A stretch of DNA of 64,000 bases from an uncultured Hydrogenophaga sp. (GCF_958439165.1 NZ_OY288126.1:124001-188000); one strand, 5' to 3'; positions 19,506 to 28,838 are shown, counted from the stretch's first letter. Numbers and translations are program-made. The notes: generated by a model not told the origin, from the letters alone.

Positions 19506-20141
19506 TCATCGATCCGGCAGAGCGGGACCCAGGTCCCGCCTGAACAGCGTGTCGCCGGCCTCCAGGCCGGTGGCATGCCAGCCTGGCCGGTTCCGGAACC
19601 GGTCGGCCACGGCCGGCTGGTCGGCGTCGACCCGGACTTCGGCCTCGCGATAGCCCTGGGCGCGGATGTGTTCCAGGGCGTTTTCGGTGATGTCGACCGG
19701 ATGGCTCTCGTCGATGCAGGCGGTGTGCACCGTGACCCGTTGCGGATGGCCGGGGGCTTCTTCCCAGAAGATCAGCTGTTTCACCGGGTCGCCACGTCCG
19801 CTGGAGTTGGTGAACAGCTGCCCCCGGGTGTCGGCCTGGATCAGCCGGGATGTGATGCCCTGAACCAGCCACTGCGGTCTTCGGGCGTTGTCCCAGATTC
19901 CGGAGCCGGCATGGGTTGTGCCGGGTGCATGCAAGCCGGTCAGGGACGCCATGGACTGCCGGGCCAGCTTGTCCAGGAAGGCCCGCTTCTGATGGACCGT
20001 GACGACCGCGCGTGCCTGCCTGAGCAGGCCGACGTCAGGCCGAGGTGGCCGTGGCGGCGTGCCGGGATGCGGATGCGTCAGGGGTTGGGGTGCCGGATGC
20101 GCCAGCCCGATGGCGCGCGTGGCGCCGTGTGAAATGCCCAT
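19506..20141 (-). CDS. Uncharacterised 211-residue protein
   Basis: I do not recognise this protein. It begins MGISHGATRAIGLAHPAP, has a proline/histidine-rich first ~50 residues, then a helical stretch with KRAFLDKLARQSMASL and a C-terminal half with GDPVKQLIFWEEA and EHIRAQGYREAEVRVDADQ. No signal peptide, membrane segment or catalytic motif is evident. The start is well supported: GAGGAG sits six bases upstream of ATG 20141. The open frame continues across the whole of dnaE on the opposite strand, but that part is a shadow. It is convergent with the flavodoxin gene and divergent from the DUF599 gene. Confidence 0.75.
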   Translation of the reverse strand: MGISHGATRAIGLAHPAPQPLTHPHPGTPPRPPRPDVGLLRQARAVVTVHQKRAFLDKLARQSMASLTGLHAPGTTHAGSGIWDNARRPQWLVQGITSRLIQADTRGQLFTNSSGRGDPVKQLIFWEEAPGHPQRVTVHTACIDESHPVDITENALEHIRAQGYREAEVRVDADQPAVADRFRNRPGWHATGLEAGDTLFRRDLGPALPDR

Positions 20142-20240
20142 GTGTGTCTCCTCGGTGGGTGGAATGCCGCGCCGGCTGGTGCGGCTTTGTGTTGTGGCAC
20201 ATTCGCCCTCACCAATTCCTGACCTTTGCGGGCCGTTCGC

Positions 20241-20936
20241 ATGAAGTTCATCAGCCTCATTCCCTGGGCCGACTGGCTGGCCCTGGCCTGCTTTTTCTCC
20301 CTGTGGGTGGGTTACGCCCGCTTTGCCAAGGTCTGGTCGCGCCGCCGCCCTTCGCTGCTGGACACCACCAACCGCTATCGCCGCTACTGGATGCAGCAGA
20401 CCACCGCGCGCGACCCGCGCATGCTGGACGGCCTGATCACCCAGACCCTGTCCAACACGCCGGCTTTCTTCTCGTCCACGTCCATCCTGGTCATCGGTGC
20501 GCTGTTCGCGCTGCTGGGCACCACCGACAAGGCGGCCGAGCTGATGAGCGAAATTCCCTTTGCGCAGGCCACCACGCTCATCGTGTTCGAGTTCAAGGTG
20601 GTGGTGCTGGTGTCGATCTTCGTCTACTCGTTCTTCCGCTTTTCCTGGTGCATGCGCCAGTACACCTTCGTGGCGCTGGTGATCGGCTCCATGCCGTCGC
20701 CCGAGGCGTTCGAGTCCGGCCAGTTCGACCGCCAGCAGTTCTCTGACCGGGCGGCGGCCATGGTGGGGTCGGCGGCCGAGACCTTCAACGACGGCCTGCG
20801 CGCCTACTACTTCTCGTTCGCCCTGCTGGCCTGGTTCATCTCGCCGGTGACCATGGTGATGGCCACGCTGGTGGTGGTGGCCATCCTCTACAACCGGGAG
20901 TTCCGCTCCGAGGTGCTGTCGATCCTGCGGGATTGA
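20241..20936 (+). CDS. DUF599 membrane protein
   Basis: A 231-residue integral membrane protein with about four transmembrane helices (around residues 8-25, 75-95, 115-135 and 190-215). The pattern MKFISLIPWADWLALACFFS, then RYRRYWMQQTTARDPRMLDG and SNTPAFFSSTSILV, is typical of DUF599. No function is known for the family. ATG 20241 is the natural start; the frame at 20226 uses an upstream alternative codon. It is immediately upstream of dnaE and divergent from the orphan gene. Confidence 0.85.
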   Translation: MKFISLIPWADWLALACFFSLWVGYARFAKVWSRRRPSLLDTTNRYRRYWMQQTTARDPRMLDGLITQTLSNTPAFFSSTSILVIGALFALLGTTDKAAELMSEIPFAQATTLIVFEFKVVVLVSIFVYSFFRFSWCMRQYTFVALVIGSMPSPEAFESGQFDRQQFSDRAAAMVGSAAETFNDGLRAYYFSFALLAWFISPVTMVMATLVVVAILYNREFRSEVLSILRD

Positions 20937-20959
20937 TCCGGCCGGCCCTGCCCAGTCCC

Positions 20960-20965
20960 TAAAAT
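20960..20965 (+). promoter_or_regulatory. TAAAAT -10 box of dnaE
   Basis: TAAAAT ends seven bases before the dnaE ATG (20973), so transcription would begin at or next to the start codon and the mRNA would be leaderless. No good -35 box is visible and no Shine-Dalgarno sequence lies in the gap. Confidence 0.5.
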
Positions 20966-20972
20966 CGGGCGC

Positions 20973-23900
20973 ATGTTTGTCCATCTGCGCCTGCACACCG
21001 AGTTTTCCGTCGTCGATGGCACCAACCGCATCGACGATGCCGTGGCCGCTGCCGCCGCCGACCGCCAGCCCGCCCTGGCCATCACCGACCTGAACAACCT
21101 GTTCGGGGCGATCAAGTTCTACAAGGCCGCGCGCGGCGCCGGGGTCAAGCCGCTGATCGGTGCCGAGGTCATGCTGCAGGGCTTCACCGATGAAACACCC
21201 GGCGCCATGCCGGGCGCCCACCAGCCTGCCCTGCCGCGAGCCATCCTGCTGGTGCAGGACCACCAGGGGTACCTCAACCTGTCCGAACTGCTGGCCCGGG
21301 CCTGGACCCGCAACGACGGCCGCGGCCAGGCCGTCATCCAGCGGGCCTGGCTGCAGGAGCTGCACGGCGGGCTGATCCTGCTGTCGGGTGCGCAGGCCGG
21401 TCCGGTCGGACAGGCGCTCATGGCCGGCGATGCGCAGCGCGCCGCCGACGTGGCCTTGCAGCTCTCCAGCCTGTTCACCCACCGCTTCTACCTGGAGCTG
21501 CAGCGCGCCGGCCGCAGCGACGACGAGCGCCATGTGGCTGAAACCGTCAAGCTGGCGGCCCGGCTGCGTCTGCCGGTGGTGGCGACCCACCCGGTGCAGT
21601 TCCTGGAAGCCGACGATTACGAGGCCCATGAGGCCCGGGTCTGCATCTCGGAAGGCGAGATCCTGGGCAACAACCGCCGGGTGCGCCGCTTCACCCGCGA
21701 GCAGTACTTCAAGAGCGCCGCCGACATGGCAGCGCTGTTCGCCGACGTGCCCTCGGCCGTGGCCAACACGCTGGAGATCGCGCGGCGCTGCAACCTGACT
21801 TTGGTGCTCGGCAAGCCCCAGCTGCCCAACTTCCCGACGCCGCTCATCGATGGCGTGCCCATGCCCATGGAAGACTTCTTCCGCCAGTCCTCCTTCGAGG
21901 GGCTGGAGGAGCGTCTGGTCCACCTCTACCCGGACGCCGCCGAACGCGACCGGCAGCGCCCGCGTTACGTGGAGCGGCTGGAGTTCGAGATCAACACCAT
22001 CCTCAAGATGGGGTTCCCGGGCTACTTCCTGATCGTGGGCGACTTCATCAACTGGGCCAAGAACAACGGCTGCCCCGTCGGCCCCGGCCGGGGCTCGGGT
22101 GCCGGATCGCTGGTGGCCTACGCGCTGAAGATCACCGACCTCGACCCGCTGCAGTACAACCTGCTGTTCGAGCGTTTCCTGAACCCGGAGCGGGTGTCGA
22201 TGCCCGACTTCGACATCGACTTCTGCCAGAGCAACCGCGACCGCGTCATCGACTATGTGAAGGACAAGTACGGCAAGGACGCGGTGAGCCAGATCGCCAC
22301 CTTCGGCACCATGGCCGCGCGCGCCGCCATCCGCGACGTAGGTCGGGTGCTCGACTTCTCCTACGGCTTCTGCGACGGCATCTCCAAGCTCATCCCCAAC
22401 AAGCCGGGCATGAGCGTGACCCTGCAGTACCCGCCCAGCCCCAAGAAGGAGGGCGACAAGAACAACTACGCCATCGAGATGGAGCCGCTGCTGGCCGAGC
22501 GGCTGCAGAAGGAAGACGATGTGCGAACGCTCATCGAGCTGGCCCAGAAGCTCGAAGGCATGACCCGCAACATCGGCATGCACGCCGGCGGTGTGCTGAT
22601 CGCGCCGGGCAAGCTGACCGATTTCTGCCCGCTCTATGCCCAGCCCGGCAGCGACTCTGCGGTGAGCCAGTACGACAAGGACGATGTGGAGGCCATCGGC
22701 CTGGTGAAGTTCGACTTCCTGGGGCTGGCCACGCTGACCATCCTGGAGATCGCGCGCGAGTTCATCATGCAGCGCCACAAGGGCCAGGAAGGTTTCCGTT
22801 TCGAGGACGTGCCGCTGGACGATCCGAAGGTGTATGCCCTGTTCTCGCGCGGTCAGACCGAGGCGGTGTTCCAGTTTGAAAGCCGCGGCATGCAGGGCAT
22901 GCTGCGCGATGCCAAGCCGACCCGCCTGGAGGACCTGATCGCGCTCAATGCGCTGTACCGACCCGGCCCCATGGACCTGATCCCCAGCTTCGTGGCCCGC
23001 AAGCACGGACGCGAGGTGGTCGAGTACCCGCACCCGCTGCTGGAGCCGGTGCTGGCCGAGACCTACGGGATCATGGTCTACCAGGAGCAGGTCATGCAGT
23101 CGGCCCAGATCCTGGGCGGCTACTCGCTGGGTGGCGCCGACCTGCTGCGCCGCGCCATGGGCAAGAAGAAGCCCGAAGAGATGGCCGAGCACCGGCTGAT
23201 CTTCCGCAAGGGCGCGGCCGAGAAGGGCATCGGCCAGGAGAAGGCCGACGAGGTCTTCGACCTGATGGAGAAGTTCGCCGGCTACGGCTTCAACAAGTCG
23301 CACGCCGCCGCGTACTCCCTGCTGGCGTACCACACCGGCTGGCTCAAGGTGCACTACACCGCCGAGTTCTTCTGCGCCAACATGACGGTGGAGATGGACG
23401 ACACCGACAAGCTCAAGGTGCTGTTCGAGGACGCGGTGAAGATGGGCGTGACCTTTGAGGCGCCCGACGTCAACCGCGGCGTGTACCGCTTCGAGCCGGT
23501 GACCGACCGCTCCATCCGCTACGGGCTGGGTGCCATCAAGGGCACCGGTCAGCAGGCCATTGAAGCCATCGTGGCGGCCCGCGAAGGCCGGGGCGAGGGT
23601 CCGGACGGCCACGAGACCGGCCCGTTCAGGAGCCTGTTCGATTTCTGCCTTCGGGTCGACCGCACCCGCATCAACAAGCGCACGGTGGAAGCCCTGATCA
23701 AGGCCGGCGCCTTCGACAACATCCACCTCAACCGGGCCGAACTGCTGGCTTCGGTCGACCTGGCGTTCGACTACGCGGCCACCACCCAGGCCAATGCCCA
23801 CCAGGGCGGCCTGTTCGACATGCTGGGTGGAGACGACCACGGCTCCAGCACCCAGGAGCCCGAACTGGTGGCCACGCTGCCCTGGGGCGTGAAGGAGCGC

Positions 23901-24539
23901 CTGACCTTCGAGAAGAGCGCCATCGGCTTCTACCTCTCCGGCCACCTGTTCGACGAGGTGGAGCGCGAGGTCCGGCGCTTTGCCCGCACGCCGCTGGAGG
24001 GTGTGAAGGAGAGCCGCGACCCGGTCATCCTGGCCGGCATCGTGACCGACTTCCGCGTCATCAACGGCCAGCGCGGCAAGCTGGCCCTGTTCAAGCTGGA
24101 CGACAAGACGGGCGTGCTGGAGGTCAGTGCCGACGAAGGTCTGATCAATGCCCACCGCAACACGCTCAAGGACGACGAACTCATCGTGGTGCAGGCGGTC
24201 GCTCAGCCGGACCGGTTCTCGGGCGGGCTGCGGTTGAAGATCCAGCAGGTTTGGGACTTGGCGGCCGCCCGTTGCCGCTTCGGCAAGTACCTGCGGGTGG
24301 CTGTCAATGGCCACGCGCCGTCGGTGGCGCAGCTGGTGCGTGAATTTCCGCCCCGGCGCGAACAGACCGAGCAGGGTGAACTGGTGCGGGGCCTGCCGGT
24401 GCGGCTGGCGCTGCTGCGCGAGGGTGCCCAGTGCGAGCTGCAGCTGGACGACCGTTCACTGTTCTTCCCGACCGATGCGGCGCTGGCCAGCTGGATGGCC
24501 CAGGCGCACGAGCAGCGCGCCGAGATCGTGTTCGACTGA
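20973..24539 (+). CDS. dnaE: DNA polymerase III alpha subunit
   Basis: The 1188-residue replicative polymerase subunit (family C). The PHP domain is at the N-terminus (LRLHTEFSVVDGTNRIDDAV), the catalytic aspartates are in MPDFDIDFCQSNRDR (about residues 410-425), and the polymerase core has GPGRGSGAGSL near 370. The C-terminal OB-fold and tau-binding regions follow. Length matches DnaE1 rather than the DnaE2 mutasome type. Leaderless start implied by the -10 box next to the ATG. Convergent with tolA, six bases apart. Confidence 0.97.
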   Translation: MFVHLRLHTEFSVVDGTNRIDDAVAAAAADRQPALAITDLNNLFGAIKFYKAARGAGVKPLIGAEVMLQGFTDETPGAMPGAHQPALPRAILLVQDHQGYLNLSELLARAWTRNDGRGQAVIQRAWLQELHGGLILLSGAQAGPVGQALMAGDAQRAADVALQLSSLFTHRFYLELQRAGRSDDERHVAETVKLAARLRLPVVATHPVQFLEADDYEAHEARVCISEGEILGNNRRVRRFTREQYFKSAADMAALFADVPSAVANTLEIARRCNLTLVLGKPQLPNFPTPLIDGVPMPMEDFFRQSSFEGLEERLVHLYPDAAERDRQRPRYVERLEFEINTILKMGFPGYFLIVGDFINWAKNNGCPVGPGRGSGAGSLVAYALKITDLDPLQYNLLFERFLNPERVSMPDFDIDFCQSNRDRVIDYVKDKYGKDAVSQIATFGTMAARAAIRDVGRVLDFSYGFCDGISKLIPNKPGMSVTLQYPPSPKKEGDKNNYAIEMEPLLAERLQKEDDVRTLIELAQKLEGMTRNIGMHAGGVLIAPGKLTDFCPLYAQPGSDSAVSQYDKDDVEAIGLVKFDFLGLATLTILEIAREFIMQRHKGQEGFRFEDVPLDDPKVYALFSRGQTEAVFQFESRGMQGMLRDAKPTRLEDLIALNALYRPGPMDLIPSFVARKHGREVVEYPHPLLEPVLAETYGIMVYQEQVMQSAQILGGYSLGGADLLRRAMGKKKPEEMAEHRLIFRKGAAEKGIGQEKADEVFDLMEKFAGYGFNKSHAAAYSLLAYHTGWLKVHYTAEFFCANMTVEMDDTDKLKVLFEDAVKMGVTFEAPDVNRGVYRFEPVTDRSIRYGLGAIKGTGQQAIEAIVAAREGRGEGPDGHETGPFRSLFDFCLRVDRTRINKRTVEALIKAGAFDNIHLNRAELLASVDLAFDYAATTQANAHQGGLFDMLGGDDHGSSTQEPELVATLPWGVKERLTFEKSAIGFYLSGHLFDEVEREVRRFARTPLEGVKESRDPVILAGIVTDFRVINGQRGKLALFKLDDKTGVLEVSADEGLINAHRNTLKDDELIVVQAVAQPDRFSGGLRLKIQQVWDLAAARCRFGKYLRVAVNGHAPSVAQLVREFPPRREQTEQGELVRGLPVRLALLREGAQCELQLDDRSLFFPTDAALASWMAQAHEQRAEIVFD

Positions 24540-24545
24540 TACCGC

Positions 24546-25451
24546 TCAGTCGAGCGGGCGCAGGCCGATGACCAGCGCGGGCGGCACCCGGCCGTCGGTG
24601 TCGCGTGGCAGGCTGCCGGTGCGGTCGATGGCGCGCAGCACGGCTTCGTCCCAGGCGGCGTTGCCGCTGCTCTTGGTGATCTTGCGGCCGGTGATGGTGC
24701 CGTCCGGCAGCGTGCGCACCTCCACCTCGGCCCGGGGGTTGCCCGGCGCCACATCGGTGAACACCACGTTGGGCTTGATGCGCGCGGCCACCTTGGCGCC
24801 GTAGCCCGGCGTCGGGCCGCTGGACTGCTGGGCCGTGCCGGTGCTCTGCGGGCCGCCGGTGGCGCCGGCCTGACCCATCATGCGGCGCAGCTGGTCCTGC
24901 CGCAGCTGCTCCTTGAGCTGTGCCTCGCGTTGGGCCTCCCGCTTCTCGGCCTCGGCGCGCTTCCTGTCCTCGGCCAGCTTCTGCTGGCGTTCCTTGTCGG
25001 CCGCGGCCTTCTTTTCCGCAGCCGCCTTCTCGGCGGCCAGCTTGCGCTCGGCCTCACGCCGTTCGGCTGCTTTACGTTCGGCTTCGCGCTTGTCGGCCTC
25101 GGCCTTCTCGCGGGCCTTGGCGGTGGCGATCTCGGCTTCGGTCGGCCCGGGGGGTGGCGGTGCGGGTCGGGGCTCGGGGCGGGGTGGTGCGACGGGAGCC
25201 GGGGCCGGTGGCGGGGGAGGGGGTTCCACCGCCCGCGGCGCGGCCTGCTGCGGCACGCGGGACCAGAGTTCGGCCTCCACCGTGGCGAGTTCGACGTCCT
25301 TGTTCCACTGCACGCCCCAGGTCAGGGCCAGGATGAGTGCGCCGTGCACCACCAGGGCCTTGGCCATCGACGGCCCCCAGCGGTCGGCGCTCGGCGGTGC
25401 CAGGCTGTTGCGGTCGAAGCTGCTCTGGGCGAAGGTGCTGGTGGAGGGCAT
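24546..25451 (-). CDS. tolA: Cell envelope integrity protein TolA
   Basis: A 301-residue bridge between the inner membrane and the outer membrane. It has one transmembrane helix (about residues 30-48, ALVVHGALILALTWGVQW), a proline-rich stretch, a long Ala/Lys/Glu/Arg helical domain II (about residues 105-185) and a C-terminal TonB/TolA-C domain with TLPDGTITGRKITKSSG. It works with TolQR to use the proton gradient during cell-envelope constriction. It ends the operon here; tolB and pal are not next to it, because dnaE is convergent six bases away. Confidence 0.93.
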   Translation of the reverse strand: MPSTSTFAQSSFDRNSLAPPSADRWGPSMAKALVVHGALILALTWGVQWNKDVELATVEAELWSRVPQQAAPRAVEPPPPPPAPAPVAPPRPEPRPAPPPPGPTEAEIATAKAREKAEADKREAERKAAERREAERKLAAEKAAAEKKAAADKERQQKLAEDRKRAEAEKREAQREAQLKEQLRQDQLRRMMGQAGATGGPQSTGTAQQSSGPTPGYGAKVAARIKPNVVFTDVAPGNPRAEVEVRTLPDGTITGRKITKSSGNAAWDEAVLRAIDRTGSLPRDTDGRVPPALVIGLRPLD

Positions 25452-25467
25452 GGTGACCGGGGTGTCT

Positions 25468-25920
25468 TCAGCGGCTGGTCTGGACGGCCAGCCCCACCCG
25501 GCCGATGCCGGCGCGCTGCAGGGTGTCCATGACGCGGACCACGGCTTCGTACTTCACCGTCTTGTCGGCGCTGATGATCACCGGCACACCGCCCTGGGGT
25601 GCCTCGCCCGAGGCCGGGTCGGCGGTCTGCAGCTGCTTCACGCGGGCCACCAGCTGGGCCATGGGCACCGGCGGCGAGTCGCCGCCCTGGTTGCCGTCGC
25701 GCACCTGGAGCTGTTCGTCCTTGTCGATGACGATCTGCACGAAGCGGTCGGGCTGGCGCGCGGCCTGCCCCACGCTGGGCAGGGCGATCTGGCTCGGCGT
25801 GATCAGTGGCGCGGTCACCATGAAGATGATCAGCAGCACCAGCATCACATCGATGAAGGGCACCATGTTGATCTCGTTGATGGTGCGGCGGCCCCGGCCG
25901 CGGGCGGCGAGCTTGGCCAT
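25468..25920 (-). CDS. tolR: TolR / ExbD-type protein
   Basis: A 150-residue inner membrane protein with one N-terminal transmembrane helix (about residues 20-40) carrying the proton-pathway aspartate Asp24 in NMVPFIDVMLVLLIIFM. The periplasmic domain begins at IALPSVGQAARQPDRFVQ. With TolQ it forms the ion-driven motor that energises TolA. One base separates its start from the tolQ stop, so the genes are co-translated. Confidence 0.95.
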   Translation of the reverse strand: MAKLAARGRGRRTINEINMVPFIDVMLVLLIIFMVTAPLITPSQIALPSVGQAARQPDRFVQIVIDKDEQLQVRDGNQGGDSPPVPMAQLVARVKQLQTADPASGEAPQGGVPVIISADKTVKYEAVVRVMDTLQRAGIGRVGLAVQTSR

Positions 25921-25921
25921 G

Positions 25922-26620
25922 TCAGTGACCCGACGGGGTGCCGCCCTGGGCGCCCAGGTTGCGTTGCAGGATGTTGGAGAACTCTTCCATGAAGGTCTCC
26001 ATGCCGTTGGCCACGCGGTCGATGTCGTGGGCGAAACGGTTGTAGCCCACCACCGCCGGGATGGCGGCGAACAGGCCGATGGCCGTGGCCACCAGGGCTT
26101 CCGCGATGCCCGGCGCCACCGTGGCCAGGGTCACCTGGGTGAGCGCTGCCAGGCCGGTGAAGGCGTGCATGATGCCCCACACCGTGCCGAACAGGCCCAC
26201 ATACGGAGCCACCGAGCCCACGGTGCCCAGGAACGACAGGTTGGATTCCAGTACGTCCAGCTCCCGCTGGAAGCTGGCCCGCATGGCACGGCGGGCGCCA
26301 TCGAGCAGGGCACCGCCGTCGGTGATGCGGCGCTCCCGCAGTTTCTGGTACTCGCGCATGCCGCTGGCAAAGATGCGCTCCATCGGGCCGCCCTGACGGG
26401 CGTTCTGGGTGGCGGCGCTGTAGAGGTCGTTGAGGTTGGTGCCGGACCAGAAGTCGCGCTCGAAATCCTCGTTCTTGGCGCGTACCCGCTTGAGCGTGGT
26501 CAGTTTGCGGAAGATGGCGGCCCAGCTGACGACCGACATCAGGATCAGCAGCAGCACCACGGCCTGGACGACCCAGCTCGCGTTGAGCATGAGCTGGACG
26601 ATGGAGAGATCTTGGGTCAT
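25922..26620 (-). CDS. tolQ: TolQ / MotA-ExbB proton channel protein
   Basis: A 232-residue protein with three transmembrane helices (near residues 15-37, 130-150 and 165-185). LSFLGTVGSVAPYVGLFGTVWG is split here as two family segments: GTVGSVAPYVGLFGTVWGIM and ALVATAIGLFAAIPAVVGYN. The family couples proton flow to TolA or TonB; the tolR-tolA context makes it TolQ. No Shine-Dalgarno sequence is seen before ATG 26620. Upstream ybgC is 31 bases away. Confidence 0.95.
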   Translation of the reverse strand: MTQDLSIVQLMLNASWVVQAVVLLLILMSVVSWAAIFRKLTTLKRVRAKNEDFERDFWSGTNLNDLYSAATQNARQGGPMERIFASGMREYQKLRERRITDGGALLDGARRAMRASFQRELDVLESNLSFLGTVGSVAPYVGLFGTVWGIMHAFTGLAALTQVTLATVAPGIAEALVATAIGLFAAIPAVVGYNRFAHDIDRVANGMETFMEEFSNILQRNLGAQGGTPSGH

Positions 26621-26651
26621 GTGCGTCGGAGGAAAAAATCGCCGGAAGGTT

Positions 26652-27101
26652 TCACGGGGTGGCCAGCGCCTGCAGGACGGCGGGCGGCATGCGGGCCGGC
26701 CGCACGCTGACGGCGTCGACCCAGCCGATACGGATGCTGCCTTCGCAGAGCAGTTCCGCCGGAGCGGCTTCGTCGGGCGGCAGTCGCCAGGCGGTCTGCG
26801 CGATTGTCAGCGAGGCCCGGCCGGTTTCCCGGGCCGAGGCTGTAACCGTCAGCAAATCATCCAGCCGCGCCGGGCGGTGGTACTGCAGCTCGGTGGCGCT
26901 CACCACGAACATGCCGCCGCTGGTCTCGCGCAGGCGCTGCTGCTCGATGCCCAGCGAGCGCAGCCACTCGGTGCGTGCCCGCTCGAAGAACTTGAGGTAG
27001 TTGGCATAGAACACGATGCCGCCGGCATCGGTGTCCTCCCAGTACACCCGCACCGGCCACCGGAAGGCGGCCTGCGCCAGTGCAGCGGGCAGCTGAGTCA
27101 C
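26652..27101 (-). CDS. ybgC: YbgC-type acyl-CoA thioesterase
   Basis: A 149-residue hot-dog-fold thioesterase typical of tol-pal operons. The catalytic signature VYWEDTDAGGIVFYANYLKF (about residues 17-36) has the Asp and the FYANYL helix. It hydrolyses short or medium acyl-CoA/ACP esters and may act in membrane lipid homeostasis. I chose GTG 27101, which overlaps the aminotransferase stop as GTGA and gives the family-length N-terminus; upstream frame is out-of-family sequence. Confidence 0.93.
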   Translation of the reverse strand: MTQLPAALAQAAFRWPVRVYWEDTDAGGIVFYANYLKFFERARTEWLRSLGIEQQRLRETSGGMFVVSATELQYHRPARLDDLLTVTASARETGRASLTIAQTAWRLPPDEAAPAELLCEGSIRIGWVDAVSVRPARMPPAVLQALATP

Positions 27102-28318
27102 AGGGCCGCCTCCAGCCGGGCCACGGCCTCCTGCAGCTGCTCCATCGAGTTGGCGGTGGAGAAGCGCAGGTAGCGGCCCGGGTCGGCGGGTCCGAAGTCG
27201 CGCCCTGGGGTGGTGGCCAGCTGGCAACGCTGCATCAGCTCGAAGGCCAGTGCCCAGCTGCCGCCCTGGTCGGGCTGCGGGCCGGCCGGGGGAATGCCCC
27301 AGCGGCTGCACAGGCCTGTCACGTCGGCCCAGGCGTAGAAGGCGCCGTCCGGCATCACCGGCACGGTCAGCCCGAGCCGGTCCAGCTCCGGAATGAAGTA
27401 GTCGCGTCGGGCCTTGAAGGCCGCGCGGCGGCGTTCGTACTCGGCCAGGCTGTCCGGGTGGAAGCAGGCCAGCGCGGCGTGCTGGGCGATGGTGCTGGCG
27501 CAGATGAACAGGTTCTGTGCCATGCGCTCGACCACCGGCACCAGTTCGGCCGGCAGCACCAGCCAGCCCAGGCGCCAGCCGGTCATGTTGAAGTACTTGC
27601 TGAAGCTGTTGATGCTGATCACCTGCTCGCCCAGCCCGTCGGCCAGGCCGAGTGCACTCTGGCCGTAGGCATCGTCATGGCTCAGTCCGAGGTAGATCTC
27701 GTCCACCATGGTCACGCCGCCACGCTCGCGCACATGGGAGGCGATGTCGGACAGGGTCTGGCGCGCGATCGAGGTGCCGGTGGGGTTGGACGGCGACGCC
27801 AGCAGCACGCCGCGGGTGGCAGACCCCCAGTGCTGACGGACCTGCTCCGCGCTGAGCTGGAAGCGCTGCCCCGGGCCGGCCGGGATCATGACGGCGCGGC
27901 CTTCGGCCGCCTGCACGAACTGGCGGTTGCAGGGATAGCTCGGGTCCGGCATCAGGACTTCGTCGCCGGCGTCGATCAGGGCCAGGCAGGCCAGCTGCAG
28001 GGCAGCAGAGGCACCGGCGGTGATGACGATGCGGCCCGGGTCCACGTCGACACCGAACCGGCTTGCGTACCAGCCCGAAATGGCCTCGCGCAGCGCCGGC
28101 AGGCCCAGCGCCTGGGTGTACTGGCTGCGGCCATCCGCAATGGCGCGCGCCGCCGCTTCCTGCACCAGGGGTGGTGCGGTGAAGTCGGGCTCGCCGATGT
28201 TGAGGTAGATCATGGGCCGGCTGCCCGGGCCGGCCTGTGCGGCCTGGCGCGCAGCGGCTTTGGCCAGCTCCATCACGTAAAAAGGTTCGATCCGTGCCGC
28301 CCGACCGGCGATCTTCAT
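27098..28318 (-). CDS. PLP-dependent class I/II aminotransferase
   Basis: A 406-residue fold-type I aminotransferase. PLP features include the Schiff-base Lys241 in NSFSKYFNMTGWRLGW, the SNPTGT motif near 177 and the MVDEIYLGL region near 204. It resembles aspartate/alanine/aromatic aminotransferases; the substrate is undetermined. ATG 28318 has GAGG eight bases upstream; a second ATG at 28324 is too close. It is coupled to ybgC by a 4-base overlap and follows nusB by 10 bases. Confidence 0.9.
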   Translation of the reverse strand: MKIAGRAARIEPFYVMELAKAAARQAAQAGPGSRPMIYLNIGEPDFTAPPLVQEAAARAIADGRSQYTQALGLPALREAISGWYASRFGVDVDPGRIVITAGASAALQLACLALIDAGDEVLMPDPSYPCNRQFVQAAEGRAVMIPAGPGQRFQLSAEQVRQHWGSATRGVLLASPSNPTGTSIARQTLSDIASHVRERGGVTMVDEIYLGLSHDDAYGQSALGLADGLGEQVISINSFSKYFNMTGWRLGWLVLPAELVPVVERMAQNLFICASTIAQHAALACFHPDSLAEYERRRAAFKARRDYFIPELDRLGLTVPVMPDGAFYAWADVTGLCSRWGIPPAGPQPDQGGSWALAFELMQRCQLATTPGRDFGPADPGRYLRFSTANSMEQLQEAVARLEAAL

Positions 28319-28328
28319 GCCCATGGCC

Positions 28329-28838
28329 TCAGCGGGCCCGCGGTGCGGGCTGTGCCGCCATTTCCACCGGACGCAGCTGGGCGGCCAGCGGGTGCAGCAC
28401 GCCGTTGACGAACTTGTGGCCGTCGGTGCCGCCGAAGGCCTTGGCCAGCTCGATGCATTCGTTGAGCACCACGCGCCAGGGTACATCGGGGCAGTTCTGG
28501 AACTCGTAGGCGCCGATCCACAGCACACCGTGCTCGATGGGCGAGATTTCCGGCAGCGGCCGGTCCAGCCGGGGGGTGATGAGCGCGTCCAGCGCGCCGG
28601 CCTGTTCGATGCAGCCGTGCACCAGCGCATCGAAGTGCACGCTGTCGGCCTTGTGGAAGCCGGCGAGGTCGCGGGTGAAGGCGTCGATGTCGGCCGCTTC
28701 GTTGCGGCCCACCAGGTGCTGGTACAGGGCCTGCAGGGCGAACTCGCGGGCGCGGGTGCGGGCGGATTTGTCGGAAGCCTTGCGGGCTGCGCCGGCGCGG
28801 GCCGGTGACTTGGCGGAATCGGGGGTGTTCATGGTCAT
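28329..28838 (-). CDS. nusB: Transcription antitermination factor NusB
   Basis: A 169-residue RNA-binding factor that works with NusE in rRNA antitermination and leader binding. The conserved RAREFALQALYQHLV helix (about residues 30-44) and the C-terminal VPWRVVLNECIELAKAFGG (about 122-140) are family hallmarks. It has a longer N-terminal tail than E. coli NusB (139). ATG 28838 overlaps the ribH stop as ATGA, so translation is coupled. Confidence 0.95.
   Translation of the reverse strand: MTMNTPDSAKSPARAGAARKASDKSARTRAREFALQALYQHLVGRNEAADIDAFTRDLAGFHKADSVHFDALVHGCIEQAGALDALITPRLDRPLPEISPIEHGVLWIGAYEFQNCPDVPWRVVLNECIELAKAFGGTDGHKFVNGVLHPLAAQLRPVEMAAQPAPRAR

Noticed and set aside
20142..24314. 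Reverse-strand open frame antisense to dnaE, continuing 5' of the gene at 19506-20141
   Set aside because: High GC third positions leave long stop-free shadows; dnaE explains the forward strand and only the part up to 20141 has its own start and ribosome site.
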